Shown here piece after piece: positions 1 to 8,096 of a DNA stretch of 64,000 nt. The DNA lies in NCBI RefSeq assembly GCF_003097535.1, contig NZ_CP029187.1, positions 930,001 to 994,000 on the forward strand, read 5' to 3'. The notes under the pieces were generated by a model. The model was given only the letters and a program-made list of their open reading frames with translations, was not told the DNA's origin and ran no database searches. A program made the translations under genes and the position numbers. Source of the stretch: Flavobacterium pallidum (GTDB lineage: Bacteria; Bacteroidota; Bacteroidia; Flavobacteriales; Flavobacteriaceae). Position 1 is the stretch's first letter. Each line of letters begins with the position of its first letter.

Positions 1-749
1 TGGCGGAATTCATCGGAAAACAAAAGAAAACCTTCGTGTACCGGATCCACGATGAGCCAAATGAGGACAAATTAATGAACCTTCAGGGCATCATTTCAAA
101 ATTCGGCTACAGCATCAATTTCAAATCCAAAAAAGATATTTCGCAGTCGCTGAACAACTTACTAGAAAATGTCCAGGGAAAAAAAGAGCAAAATCTTGTA
201 GATACCCTGACCATCCGAAGCATGAGCAAAGCCAAATATTCAACGGATAATATAGGCCATTACGGTCTGGCGTTCGATTATTATTCGCATTTCACTTCGC
301 CAATCCGCCGTTATCCTGACGTGATGGTGCACCGCCTGCTGCAATATTATCTCGATGGCGGCAAATCAGTAAGTGAGGAATTGTATGAAGAAAAATGTGA
401 GCACGCCTCTAATATGGAATCTTTAGCCACCAATGCCGAACGCGACAGCATCAAGTACATGCAGGTCAAATACATGCAGGACCATCAGGATGAGGAATTT
501 TTGGGAGTGATTTCCGGTGTTACCGAATGGGGAATTTACGTGGAAATCCTGGCAAACAAATGTGAAGGCATGTGCCGTATCCGTGAAATCAAAGACGATT
601 ATTATACGTTTGATGAGAAGCAATATGCGCTGGTTGGAGAAGTTTCAAAAAATATACTGCAACTCGGTGACGAAGTTTTCGTTAAGGTAAAAAATGCCGA
701 TCTGGTGAAGAAACAGCTTGATTTCCATTTCATCCGGCGCAATGAATAA
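1..749 (+). CDS. rnr: Ribonuclease R, C-terminal part (5' end outside window)
   Basis: This is the 3' end of an exoribonuclease that degrades structured RNA in the 3'-to-5' direction. The frame is open from the first bases and reads AEFIGKQKKTFVYR before the first possible start codon, so the gene begins upstream of the window. The visible part holds the end of the RNB catalytic domain, with the family signature around SHFTSPIRRYPD near base 290, followed by a C-terminal S1 RNA-binding domain beginning near EFLGVISGVTEWG. The stop is at 747-749. The next gene starts 18 bp later on the same strand, so the two may be cotranscribed. RNase R rather than RNase II is chosen from the match to the bacterial VacB/RNase R tail; the missing N-terminus cannot be checked here. 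Confidence 0.93.
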   Translation, partial: AEFIGKQKKTFVYRIHDEPNEDKLMNLQGIISKFGYSINFKSKKDISQSLNNLLENVQGKKEQNLVDTLTIRSMSKAKYSTDNIGHYGLAFDYYSHFTSPIRRYPDVMVHRLLQYYLDGGKSVSEELYEEKCEHASNMESLATNAERDSIKYMQVKYMQDHQDEEFLGVISGVTEWGIYVEILANKCEGMCRIREIKDDYYTFDEKQYALVGEVSKNILQLGDEVFVKVKNADLVKKQLDFHFIRRNE

Positions 750-767
750 ACTTTAAAAAATAGATAC

Positions 768-1439
768 ATGAAAAAGTTAGCCCTGATTCTGATAGTACTG
801 ATTGCCAATATTTCTTTGGCACAAACCAATAAAACGCTTGGCGATTTCAGTGATGTCAAGGTTTTTGACCGGATTAATGTAGAGTTGATTCAATCTTCTG
901 AAAACAGGATTGAAATCAGCGGAAAAAGAAGCGACGAAGTAGAAATCGTAAACAAAAACGGCCTCCTGAAAATACGAATGAAGTTCGGTAAACTGCTTGA
1001 AGGCGATGATGTTAAAGCTAAATTGTATTTCAAAAATATCCAGAGTGTGGATGGAAGTGAAGGCGCTTACATCATCAGTGACGAGATCTTCAGGCAGACT
1101 TCTTTTGAAATTACTGCTAAAGAAGGTGCCGAAATCAGGTTGGCACTCGATGTTTCCAAAGCAAAAATAAAATCGGTAACCGGCGGCATCGTGAAAGTCC
1201 ACGGAAGTGCGCAAAACCAGGAAGCGGCACTCGGAACCGGCGGTATCCTTGAAGCCGCTGAATTGAAAACAGTACAAACTACCGTATCGATCACAACCGG
1301 AGGAGAAGCCGATGTTCAAGCGACGGAACTCGTAGATGCAAAGGTCAGGGCAGGAGGGACCATCACGATTTACGGCAATCCGAAACAGATTAACAAGAAG
1401 ACGGTTTTGGGCGGTGACATTGTAGAATCAAAACAGTGA
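768..1439 (+). CDS. Exported GIN-domain (DUF2807-type) protein
   Basis: A 223-residue protein with a clear signal peptide (MKKLALILIVLIANISLAQ). The rest alternates short hydrophobic strands and glycine turns, as in the putative auto-transporter adhesin head GIN domain (DUF2807), a beta-helix-like fold common in Bacteroidota. Segments such as FDRINVELIQ near the start and TGGEADVQATEL near the end fit that family. It follows rnr by 18 bp. Its function is unknown; family members are thought to be periplasmic or surface proteins. The family call is by recognition of the sequence pattern, not by a search. Confidence 0.75.
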   Translation: MKKLALILIVLIANISLAQTNKTLGDFSDVKVFDRINVELIQSSENRIEISGKRSDEVEIVNKNGLLKIRMKFGKLLEGDDVKAKLYFKNIQSVDGSEGAYIISDEIFRQTSFEITAKEGAEIRLALDVSKAKIKSVTGGIVKVHGSAQNQEAALGTGGILEAAELKTVQTTVSITTGGEADVQATELVDAKVRAGGTITIYGNPKQINKKTVLGGDIVESKQ

Positions 1440-1464
1440 TTCGGAATTTATTTTATTTTTGATT

Positions 1465-1472
1465 TATATTTG
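1465..1472 (+). promoter_or_regulatory. Bacteroidota -7 element for the LysE-type gene
   Basis: TATATTTG matches the Bacteroidota sigma-A -7 consensus TAnnTTTG exactly and lies 46 bp before the start codon at 1519. No clear -33 TTTG is seen at the usual distance. Confidence 0.55.
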
Positions 1473-1518
1473 TGTTGACAAGCACCGGTTTCAGAACAAA
1501 ATTTAGTACCAAAAACGA

Positions 1519-2208
1519 ATGATTCAGGACATTTTATTAGGCATTCCATTAGGCATTTTATTATGTTTCATGATAGGTCCTGTTTTTTTTGTATTGCTTG
1601 AAACCGCCGCCACCAAAGGATTCCGTGCTGCAATGGTTTTCGATTTGGGTGTCGTTACCGCTGATATTGTTTTCATTGCCGTCGCTTTTTTCAGCAGTTA
1701 CCGATTGATCAACAGGATTAAGGATGATCCCGCATTATACATTTTCGGCGGATTGATTATGGTGACTTATGGCATTATTTCGTACCTGAAATTAAAGAAG
1801 AATGCCAAAACAGAACCCGAAGAACCCGAACTCGAAATCATAAAGAAAAACTACGGAAGCCTTTATCTGAAAGGATTCCTGCTGAATTTCATCAACGTGG
1901 GCGTATTGGGTTTCTGGGTATTGGTCTTCATTACTTTCGGGCCTTCGTTGCAACTGGATTATTCCCGGATGTCCATATTTTTTGCCTCAGTAATAGGAAC
2001 TTACCTCGCGGTGGATATCATGAAAATGCTTTTGGCAAAAAAGCTGAAAAACAAGATGACTCCGGCCAATATTATGAAAATCAAGAAAGTCACGAGTATC
2101 CTTTTGGTCATTTTCGGGATCTCTATTATGCTGCAGGGCTGGTTTCCAAGCGACCAGAAGTTCGTGAAGGATGCGGTGAATATTATTGGGCCGCATGATA
2201 AAAAGTAA
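1519..2208 (+). CDS. LysE/RhtB-family membrane exporter
   Basis: A 229-residue protein with about six hydrophobic segments. The N-terminus (GIPLGILLCFMIGPVFFVLL, then TAATKGFRAA) matches the LysE/RhtB family, whose members export amino acids or related small molecules across the inner membrane. A short charged loop (KKNAKTEPEEPELE) sits between the third and fourth segments, as usual for the family. It has its own -7 promoter element and is followed by tRNA-Cys on the same strand. The substrate cannot be inferred from the sequence. Confidence 0.85.
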   Translation: MIQDILLGIPLGILLCFMIGPVFFVLLETAATKGFRAAMVFDLGVVTADIVFIAVAFFSSYRLINRIKDDPALYIFGGLIMVTYGIISYLKLKKNAKTEPEEPELEIIKKNYGSLYLKGFLLNFINVGVLGFWVLVFITFGPSLQLDYSRMSIFFASVIGTYLAVDIMKMLLAKKLKNKMTPANIMKIKKVTSILLVIFGISIMLQGWFPSDQKFVKDAVNIIGPHDKK

Positions 2209-2245
2209 AATACATAAAAAGTTGTGCGGAGTTAAACTTTTTATT

Positions 2246-2253
2246 TACATTTG
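2246..2253 (+). promoter_or_regulatory. Promoter (-7 element) of tRNA-Cys
   Basis: TACATTTG is a perfect TAnnTTTG -7 element. A TTG at 2222-2224 lies 21 bp upstream and fits the -33 element. The tRNA starts 17 bp downstream. Confidence 0.65.
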
Positions 2254-2270
2254 CGCTCCATAGAAATAAT

Positions 2271-2341
2271 GGCGTCGTGGCCGAGTGGCTAGGCTGGGCT
2301 CTGCAAAAGCTCCTACAGCGGTTCGAATCCGCTCGATGCCT
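2271..2341 (+). tRNA. tRNA-Cys (anticodon GCA)
   Basis: A full cloverleaf can be drawn. The acceptor stem 2271-2277 pairs with 2334-2340. The anticodon stem 2296-2300/2308-2312 encloses the loop CTGCAAA with anticodon GCA at 2303-2305. The T stem AGCGG/CCGCT encloses TTCGAAT. The discriminator is T (U73), the expected tRNA-Cys identity base. CCA is not encoded. Confidence 0.95.
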
Positions 2342-2344
2342 CTG

Positions 2345-2372
2345 AAAAGCTTTCCGAAAGGGAAGCTTTTTT
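2345..2372 (+). terminator. Intrinsic terminator after tRNA-Cys
   Basis: An 11-bp hairpin (2345-2355 with 2360-2370, one G-U pair) with a GAAA loop, followed by a T run. The A-rich left flank lets it work in both directions. Confidence 0.85.
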
Positions 2373-2458
2373 CATTTTAAATGTTGAAGTTTAAGTTATG
2401 CAGGCAACTTTATTAAATCCAGAGATTTAAAATCCATATTAAAAATTTAAAATAATAC

Positions 2459-2818
2459 TTAATTCCGATACTCTTCCATCTCAATCGTCACCAATTCCAC
2501 GTCGCCATTGATCGGTGGATTGACTTTTGAAACCGCTACAATAATCCTTGAAACGGCCGCTATTTCCTTAAAAATGCGCTTGATGATACGATGCGCGACA
2601 TGTTCGAGCAATTTTGAACGAATCGCCATTTCCTCCATAACGATGCGGTTTAACAAGACATAATCCACAGTATCCGAAAGCTCATCTGAAACCGAAGATT
2701 TCCTCAAATCAGTTTTGATTTCAAGGTTTACGATATAATCAGACCCGATTTTACTTTCTTCTTCAAGGCAGCCATGAAAGGAATGCGTACGTATATTTTT
2801 GAGTTTTATAGTTCCCAT
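2459..2818 (-). CDS. folB: Dihydroneopterin aldolase
   Basis: A 119-residue protein, the normal FolB length. It converts 7,8-dihydroneopterin to 6-hydroxymethyl-dihydropterin and glycolaldehyde in folate synthesis. The N-terminal SFHGCLEEE motif carries the conserved glycine and active-site glutamate region, SDTVDYVLL matches the central substrate-pocket region, and the C-terminal SKVNPPINGDV holds the conserved catalytic lysine. It is divergent from glnS. The intergenic DNA (2819-2888) contains repeated AAGGTTn heptamers and a one-mismatch -7 box (CAAAGGTT on the plus strand) directly upstream of the start. Confidence 0.9.
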   Translation of the reverse strand: MGTIKLKNIRTHSFHGCLEEESKIGSDYIVNLEIKTDLRKSSVSDELSDTVDYVLLNRIVMEEMAIRSKLLEHVAHRIIKRIFKEIAAVSRIIVAVSKVNPPINGDVELVTIEMEEYRN

Positions 2819-2896
2819 ATCAAAGGTTCAAGGTTTATGGCTTAAAGTTACAGGTTTTACGCAATTTTAAACGGCAAACTTTAAACTATGTTTTTC

Positions 2897-2904
2897 TATC
2901 TTTG
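2897..2904 (+). promoter_or_regulatory. Promoter (-7 element) of glnS
   Basis: TATCTTTG is a perfect -7 element 16 bp before the ATG at 2921. An in-frame ATG at 2888 lies upstream of this element, so it would not be in the transcript. The promoter therefore decides the start codon. Confidence 0.65.
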
Positions 2905-2920
2905 CCCAAAAATTATTCTA

Positions 2921-4972
2921 ATGTCGACCGAAGAGAAATCGCTGAATTTTATAGAACAAATCATTGAGGAAGATCTTACAAAAGGCCTTTCAAATGCTAA
3001 ACTGCGTTTCCGTTTCCCGCCGGAACCTAATGGTTACCTGCACATCGGGCATGCGAGCTCGATTGCGCTGAATTTTGGCCTCGGAATCAGTTACGACGCC
3101 CCGGTAAATCTGCGTTTTGACGATACAAATCCAGCTAAAGAAGAGCAGGAGTTCGTAGATGCCATTAAACGCGACGTGCAATGGCTTGGTTACAAATGGG
3201 CTGAGGAACGCTATGCATCTGATTATTTTCAGCAATTGTACGATTGGGCTGTGATTTTCATCAAAAATGGTAAAGCTTATGTAGATAGCCAGACCTCGGA
3301 AGCTATGGCCGAACAGAAGGGAACGCCATCGACTGAAGGTACCGAAAGTCCGTACAGGAATCGCTCCATCGAAGAAAACCTCGATTTATTTGAAAGGATG
3401 AAAAAAGGTGAATTTCCCGAAGGAACGCACATCCTTCGTGCGAAAATCGACATGAAATCGACCAATATGCTGATGCGTGACCCGATCATGTACCGCATTT
3501 TGCACAAACACCACCACCGTACCGGCGACGATTGGTGCATTTACCCGATGTACGACTGGGCACATGGCGAAAGCGATTATATCGAACAGATTTCGCATTC
3601 GTTCTGTACGCTTGAATTCCTTCCGCACCGAGAATTGTATGACTGGTTCCTGGATCAGATTTATGATGAAAATAAAGTAAGGCCTAAACAGCGTGAATTT
3701 GCCAGAAGGAACCTGAGCCATACCGTGGTAAGCAAAAGGAAATTACTGAAACTCGTGCAGGACAATCACGTGACGGGATGGGATGATCCAAGGATGTCTA
3801 CGATTTCCGGATTGCGCAGAAGAGGTTATACCCCCGCTGCACTACGTAATTTTGCTGAAGTAATAGGGATTGCCAAGCGTGATAACCTGATCGATGTTTC
3901 CCGTTTGGAAGCCTGTATCCGTGAAGATCTGAATAAAACAGCACCTCGTGTCATGGCGGTTTTGGATCCGGTGAAGCTGATCATCACCAACTATCCTGAG
4001 GAAAAAGAAGAGTGGCTTGATGCAGAAAATAACCAGGAAGACGAAACGGCAGGTTTCAGGAAAGTGCCTTTTTCAAGGGAAATTTATATTGAAAGGGAAG
4101 ATTTCATGGAAGACGCTCCGGCAAAATTTTTCCGTTTGAGTATCGACAGGGAAGTGAGGCTGAAGAATGCTTATATCATTAAAGGTGAAAGTGTTGTAAA
4201 AGATGCAGATGGCAATATTACTGAAATCCATGCCACTTATGATACGGACAGTTTAAGCGGAAGCGGCACCGAAGCCAGTCAACGGAAAGTGTCCGGAACA
4301 CTGCACTGGGTTTCGATTGCACATGCGATTCCTGCTGAAGTGCGCTTGTATGACCGCCTTTTCAATGAAGAAGCACCCGATACACATAAGGAAAAGGACT
4401 TCCTTGAATTTGTAAACCCGGATTCATTGAAAGTCGTTACAGGTTATCTGGAGCCGAGCCTGAAATCGGCTGAAAATGAAGATAAATTCCAGTTTCAGAG
4501 ATTGGGTTATTTTACGGTTGATAAGGATTCTACGGCTGAAAAACCGGTTTTTAATAAAACTGTCGGATTGAAAGATGCCTGGGAAGAAAAAGGTAAAAAG
4601 GAGGAAAATGCCATTAATAATTCACTTAAGGAAATCAATAAATATTTCAAGGTGGAAAGCGATGAGGAACGCTTAACGATTGAAAATTTCATAGCTGAAA
4701 ACATCAAATCGATCAGCAGTTTCAGTTTGCTGCAGAATGCCATCCGAAAAAATGTAAACAACAATAAATCGTCGTTGCTTTTTTCAAACTTCATTCTGAA
4801 ATATGCAGATAAGATCAAATATTCAGATGTTGATGCCGAGGTTTTGGAAAAACTATATGCGATGTCTTTAAGGAGTGAATCAATTTTCGTAAAAAAATCG
4901 GTGATTGAAAACCTCAAAAATGATGCAGCGAACTTTGAAAAGTTTCAAACTGAAATTTTGAAAGTACAATAA
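2921..4972 (+). CDS. glnS: Glutaminyl-tRNA synthetase with long C-terminal extension
   Basis: A class I synthetase that charges tRNA-Gln with glutamine. The HIGH signature is at about residues 41-44 (PNGYLHIGHA) and a KMSKS-like VVSKRKL lies near residue 265. The anticodon-binding beta-barrel region follows (RKVPFSREIYIEREDF onward). The start at 2921 is preferred because the -7 promoter element lies just upstream. The protein is 683 residues, about 130 longer than the 554-residue E. coli enzyme. The extra part, from about residue 545, is lysine- and asparagine-rich and mostly helical in appearance. It may be a GatB/YqeY-like tRNA-binding tail, as in the Deinococcus enzyme, but I cannot confirm that. 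A terminator follows directly. Confidence 0.95.
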   Translation: MSTEEKSLNFIEQIIEEDLTKGLSNAKLRFRFPPEPNGYLHIGHASSIALNFGLGISYDAPVNLRFDDTNPAKEEQEFVDAIKRDVQWLGYKWAEERYASDYFQQLYDWAVIFIKNGKAYVDSQTSEAMAEQKGTPSTEGTESPYRNRSIEENLDLFERMKKGEFPEGTHILRAKIDMKSTNMLMRDPIMYRILHKHHHRTGDDWCIYPMYDWAHGESDYIEQISHSFCTLEFLPHRELYDWFLDQIYDENKVRPKQREFARRNLSHTVVSKRKLLKLVQDNHVTGWDDPRMSTISGLRRRGYTPAALRNFAEVIGIAKRDNLIDVSRLEACIREDLNKTAPRVMAVLDPVKLIITNYPEEKEEWLDAENNQEDETAGFRKVPFSREIYIEREDFMEDAPAKFFRLSIDREVRLKNAYIIKGESVVKDADGNITEIHATYDTDSLSGSGTEASQRKVSGTLHWVSIAHAIPAEVRLYDRLFNEEAPDTHKEKDFLEFVNPDSLKVVTGYLEPSLKSAENEDKFQFQRLGYFTVDKDSTAEKPVFNKTVGLKDAWEEKGKKEENAINNSLKEINKYFKVESDEERLTIENFIAENIKSISSFSLLQNAIRKNVNNNKSSLLFSNFILKYADKIKYSDVDAEVLEKLYAMSLRSESIFVKKSVIENLKNDAANFEKFQTEILKVQ

Positions 4973-4996
4973 TTCAAACCATCAGTTTTTTATATC

Positions 4997-5027
4997 AAAA
5001 GCCTCTTTTTACAAGGGGCTTTTTTAT
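4997..5027 (+). terminator. Intrinsic terminator of glnS
   Basis: An 11-bp hairpin (4997-5007 with 5013-5023, one G-U pair) followed by a T run. Confidence 0.85.
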
Positions 5028-5288
5028 TATATATAAATCTTATTAAAGGTGGAATAAATATTAGTTTTATCAATTAAAATCAGCTTCCATAGAACGCTTT
5101 TATTGTAAAAATTTTACTCCGGAACCCTCTTTGTCATTTACTGAAATTGGATTTAACAGCGCGCTTTATTTTGCGTTTTAGATATTTTAAAAATCATTTT
5201 TTGAGATATCGACTTTTAACGGCGCGTTAACACCACTAAATGTTAAAATCCTTAACTTTAAAATTCTAATTTTTAAAATTAAATTATC
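5028..5288. other. Gene-free upstream region of the stress-type cassette
   Basis: No ORF of note. It holds a direct repeat of TTAACrGCGCG at 5153-5163 and 5216-5226, spaced 63 bp start to start. The second copy is part of an inverted repeat, TTAACG-GCG-CGTTAA (5216-5230). No exact TAnnTTTG element is seen just before the gene at 5289, so the cassette may use another sigma factor or the repeats may be activator sites. That reading is inference. Confidence 0.45.
5216..5230. promoter_or_regulatory. Inverted repeat, possible operator
   Basis: TTAACG-GCG-CGTTAA, perfect 6-bp arms around a 3-bp centre, 59 bp before the YtxH-type gene. Confidence 0.35.
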
Positions 5289-5624
5289 ATGGCAAACGAT
5301 AGGGGAAATACCATCATCGCCGTTTTGGCAGGAGCAGCCATCGGCGCAGCACTCGGAATTTTATTTGCTCCGGACAAAGGGTCCAACACCCGTGGAAAAA
5401 TCAAAGGCGGTTTTGACGACAAAAAAGATGAACTTAAAAACAAGTTTGGTGAACTGTCGGAAAAAGTGAAATCAAAATTTTCAGCCACCAAAGCCGATCT
5501 TGAATCCAGTTTCGATGACCTGGTGGCCAATGTAGATGAACATACAGAAGATGTCATCGCTACTTTGGAGAAAAAACTCGCAGAACTGAAAAAAACAGCT
5601 GAAGCTTCAAAAACCAAACAATAA
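5289..5624 (+). CDS. YtxH-domain small membrane protein
   Basis: A 111-residue protein with one N-terminal hydrophobic glycine-zipper segment (residues about 8-27, AGAAIGAALGILFAP), followed by the PDKGSNTRGKIKG signature of the YtxH family and a long charged amphipathic tail that looks like coiled coil. YtxH was named for a general-stress protein of Bacillus; its molecular role is unknown. It overlaps the next gene by one base (TAATG), so the three-gene cassette at 5289-6224 is very likely one operon. Confidence 0.85.
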   Translation: MANDRGNTIIAVLAGAAIGAALGILFAPDKGSNTRGKIKGGFDDKKDELKNKFGELSEKVKSKFSATKADLESSFDDLVANVDEHTEDVIATLEKKLAELKKTAEASKTKQ

Positions 5625-5974
5625 TGGCTTTCGAAGAAATCAAGGAAAACGCGGACGATTTGCAGGAACAGGCCAAAGCTTTCCTGGAAACCAACGTGTC
5701 GTATTATAAATTGTGGCTATTTAAAGTGGCCATGAAATCGACGACGATGCTGTTGAAGATTTTCCTGTTGAGCATGGTCTTTGTTTTTGTGATGCTTTTT
5801 TTCTCGATTGCAGGCGCTTTGGCGATTGGATATGCACTGGATAATTTTGCTTACGGATTTTTAATTATTGGTGGATTTTATATGATCATCGGATTTTTCG
5901 TGTACCGTATCAAAGATAAAATTGTCGAAGGCCCGATCCTCGAGAAATTCTCCGAATTCTTTTTCAACGATTAA
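5624..5974 (+). CDS. Phage-holin-like (Phage_holin_3_6-type) membrane protein
   Basis: A 116-residue protein with two strong transmembrane segments at about residues 42-66 and 70-95, and a charged N-terminal helix. It resembles proteins annotated as holin family (Phage_holin_3_6) in Bacteroidota, but no lysis gene or phage gene is nearby. A role in envelope stress with its YtxH neighbour is more likely than phage lysis. It is translationally coupled to the previous gene by the TAATG overlap. Confidence 0.75.
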   Translation: MAFEEIKENADDLQEQAKAFLETNVSYYKLWLFKVAMKSTTMLLKIFLLSMVFVFVMLFFSIAGALAIGYALDNFAYGFLIIGGFYMIIGFFVYRIKDKIVEGPILEKFSEFFFND

Positions 5975-5978
5975 AGCC

Positions 5979-6224
5979 ATGGAAAATAAAAGATACAGCT
6001 CTTATGAGGAAATCGACCGCGATCTTGAAATCCTGAAATTGGAGAAGGAAATTCAGTTCAGGAAATTGTCTCAGAGTTTTGGAAGGGCAAAAGACAGCCT
6101 GTCGCCGGGGCAGATGATCAAGAACAGTTTGCCATCGGTAGCGGTGAATGTCCTGAGCGGATTGTCCGGCCCGATAAAAGGCATGGCGTTGTCGTTTATA
6201 CTGAAGAAACTATTTAAGATTTAA
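5979..6224 (+). CDS. Small conserved protein of the YtxH cassette (DUF6327-like)
   Basis: An 81-residue protein starting at the ATG 4 bp after the previous stop. An upstream in-frame start at 5922 lies inside the previous gene and is rejected. The N-terminal half is charged and helical (YEEIDRDLEILKLEKEIQFRKL). The C-terminal half is hydrophobic (VNVLSGLSGPIKGMALSFILKKLF) and may insert in or lie along the membrane. It resembles the short third gene often found after YtxH and holin-like genes in Flavobacteria. Its function is unknown. Confidence 0.75.
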   Translation: MENKRYSSYEEIDRDLEILKLEKEIQFRKLSQSFGRAKDSLSPGQMIKNSLPSVAVNVLSGLSGPIKGMALSFILKKLFKI

Positions 6225-6297
6225 TATTTTTTACCGCATAGATACATAGGTTATTTTCTTTGTATTTATACCGTAAAAATTGAAATGTGTAGAAAAG

Positions 6298-6321
6298 AAA
6301 AGAGGCCGCAAGGCCTCTTTT
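6298..6321. terminator. Bidirectional terminator
   Basis: A 10-bp perfect hairpin (AAAAGAGGCC, loop GCAA) flanked by A and T runs. It serves the YtxH cassette on the plus strand and the SPFH gene on the minus strand, whose stop codon begins at 6324. Confidence 0.9.
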
Positions 6322-7308
6322 TTATACCGTAATCTCAGGGTTTTCCGGATTTTCCGGCATGTCCCTGAAACGGGGTTCCTTCTTTTCGATTTTAGGGGTA
6401 TTGCGTTTCATCATTTCACCCACCTGATTTGAAGCGGCGAAAGAAGCGACCATATTGTTCAGCATATCGGTTGCGGCCTGTGGGGAATTAGGCAGTAAAA
6501 TCAAGTTCGAATTCGTATCGGCACCGATGGCCTGCAACGTATCGTAATGCTGCGTCACCACAATCAGCGCGGAAGCTTCCTGCGAATTGATCCCGACATT
6601 GTTCAATACTTCGACACTTTCCACCAAACCACGCGCGATTTCACGACGTTGGTCGGCGATACCCTGTCCTTGTAAACGCTTGCTTTCCGCTTCAGCCTTG
6701 GCTTTGGCAACAATACGGATCCTGGAGCTTTCAGCCTCAAACTCGGCAGCAGTTTTCTCACGATCGGCTGCATTGATACGGTTCATTGCGTTTTTCACCT
6801 GGATGTCCGGATCGATATCGGTCACCAAAGTATTGATAATGTCATAACCATAAGTCATCATCGCATCATTCAGTTCGCGTTTCACGGCAATGGCGATATC
6901 ATCTTTCCTTTCGAAAACATCATCGAGTTTCAGCTTGGGTACTTCGGCACGTACGACATCAAAAACATAAGCCGTAATCTGGTCGTGCGGATATTCGAGT
7001 TTGTAAAACGCATCATACACTTTATCCTGAATCACTTTAAACTGCACGGAAACCTTCATTTTGATAAACACGTTGTCGTGTGTCTTTGTTTCAATAATGA
7101 CATCCAATTGCTGGATCTTGAGGTTTACACGGCCTGCAATACGGTCGAAAACCGGAATCTTCAGCTGCAAACCGGAATTGCGTACGTTCAGGAATTTCCC
7201 AAAACGTTCGATGACCACAGCCGTTTGCTGCTTGACGGTAAAGAATGAGGAAAAGAAAATAAAAAGTCCAATAAAGCCGAGAACTGCGAACATAATTTCA
7301 AAAGTCAT
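6322..7308 (-). CDS. SPFH/band-7 (stomatin/paraslipin-type) membrane protein
   Basis: A 328-residue protein. One N-terminal transmembrane segment (about residues 5-24) is followed by the SPFH domain, which starts at TAVVIERFGKFLNV and includes NLKIQQLDVIIETKTHDNV. An alanine- and glutamate-rich coiled-coil stretch (EFEAESSRIRIVAKAKAEAESKRLQG) and the paraslipin-like GIADQRREIARGLVESV follow. Such proteins form large oligomeric rings at the membrane and influence membrane-protein turnover or organisation. No NfeD partner gene is adjacent. The start is supported by a -7 element 56 bp upstream. Confidence 0.9.
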   Translation of the reverse strand: MTFEIMFAVLGFIGLFIFFSSFFTVKQQTAVVIERFGKFLNVRNSGLQLKIPVFDRIAGRVNLKIQQLDVIIETKTHDNVFIKMKVSVQFKVIQDKVYDAFYKLEYPHDQITAYVFDVVRAEVPKLKLDDVFERKDDIAIAVKRELNDAMMTYGYDIINTLVTDIDPDIQVKNAMNRINAADREKTAAEFEAESSRIRIVAKAKAEAESKRLQGQGIADQRREIARGLVESVEVLNNVGINSQEASALIVVTQHYDTLQAIGADTNSNLILLPNSPQAATDMLNNMVASFAASNQVGEMMKRNTPKIEKKEPRFRDMPENPENPEITV

Positions 7309-7363
7309 TGTTTTTGGATTTTAAGGTTAATGGTGTTTATACGGATGGATATTTCAAATGTTA

Positions 7364-7371
7364 CAAATTTA
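7364..7371 (-). promoter_or_regulatory. Promoter (-7 element) of the SPFH gene
   Basis: On the minus strand TAAATTTG matches TAnnTTTG. A TTG (plus-strand CAA at 7389-7391) lies 17 bp upstream. Confidence 0.55.
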
Positions 7372-7407
7372 TTTCAGGCGGATTAAAGCAATTCAGCCAA
7401 ATAATCC

Positions 7408-7415
7408 TACGTTTG
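7408..7415 (+). promoter_or_regulatory. -7 element of the beta-barrel gene
   Basis: TACGTTTG is an exact TAnnTTTG match 18 bp before the start codon at 7434. No clear -33 element is seen. Confidence 0.55.
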
Positions 7416-7433
7416 CTGTAAAAATCTACACTT

Positions 7434-8069
7434 ATGAAAAAAATAATCTTGCTGTGCCTCGGTGTATTTTCGATGGCGGCCTCAGCGCAATACGATTATA
7501 AAGATTCCAATATGATCGGCATCACCGGTGGTTTGAACCAAATGACGATGATGACCGATGGTTTTGAAGCCAAAGGCGGAACGGGATGGAATGCAGGGCT
7601 CTCTGTACGCGGCAATTTCTTTAACAATTGGGATATTGTATATGCAATGCAGTTCAGCGAATATAACTTTTCCGTTGCAACAACCAATACCATCGGCATT
7701 CCTGATGATACTGATTATACGATGTCCGGCGGGCAGGTAACGCTGCAATTCAGTTATAAGATTGTCCCGAGGCATTTCAGTGTGGAGATCGGGCCGGCGT
7801 TTCATTTCCAGGGAGAATTGGCTTATGACAGGGATAAAAAAGGAAACCTGATTGCGGGAACGCCGCTTACTGTAGAACAATTGCGCGACATTTCGAAGTT
7901 CAACTTTTCACCGGTCGTAGGTTTGACGGCGGGATTTTTGAAATTCAGGGTCAACGTTTCCTACCAATATGGTATGCTGAATACTTTTGAAAGGGTCAAT
8001 AAAAGCCATGGAAGCCATATTACCGGGCATCCAGGCGTGCTGAACGGAAATATTGTGTTGTATCTATAA
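7434..8069 (+). CDS. PorT-like outer-membrane beta-barrel protein
   Basis: A 211-residue protein with a signal peptide (MKKIILLCLGVFSMAASAQ) and repeated amphipathic strands (GWNAGLSVRGNFF, FSVEIGPAFHFQGELAY, FKFRVNVSYQYGML) ending in a hydrophobic strand (GNIVLYL). This is the pattern of the small outer-membrane beta-barrel family seen throughout Bacteroidota. It has its own promoter and terminator. Function unknown; assignment to the PorT-like barrel fold is inferred from strand pattern and length. Confidence 0.7.
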   Translation: MKKIILLCLGVFSMAASAQYDYKDSNMIGITGGLNQMTMMTDGFEAKGGTGWNAGLSVRGNFFNNWDIVYAMQFSEYNFSVATTNTIGIPDDTDYTMSGGQVTLQFSYKIVPRHFSVEIGPAFHFQGELAYDRDKKGNLIAGTPLTVEQLRDISKFNFSPVVGLTAGFLKFRVNVSYQYGMLNTFERVNKSHGSHITGHPGVLNGNIVLYL

Positions 8070-8071
8070 AA

Positions 8072-8096
8072 AAAGCCCTCTTCTGAGGGCTTTGAT
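8072..8096. terminator. Terminator between convergent genes
   Basis: A 9-bp perfect hairpin (AAAGCCCTC, loop TTCT) with a poly-A left flank. It sits between the barrel gene and gltX and probably serves both. Confidence 0.85.

Noticed and set aside
5624..5974. Phage holin as part of a prophage
   Set aside because: No other phage genes are nearby; the gene sits in a coupled stress-type cassette.
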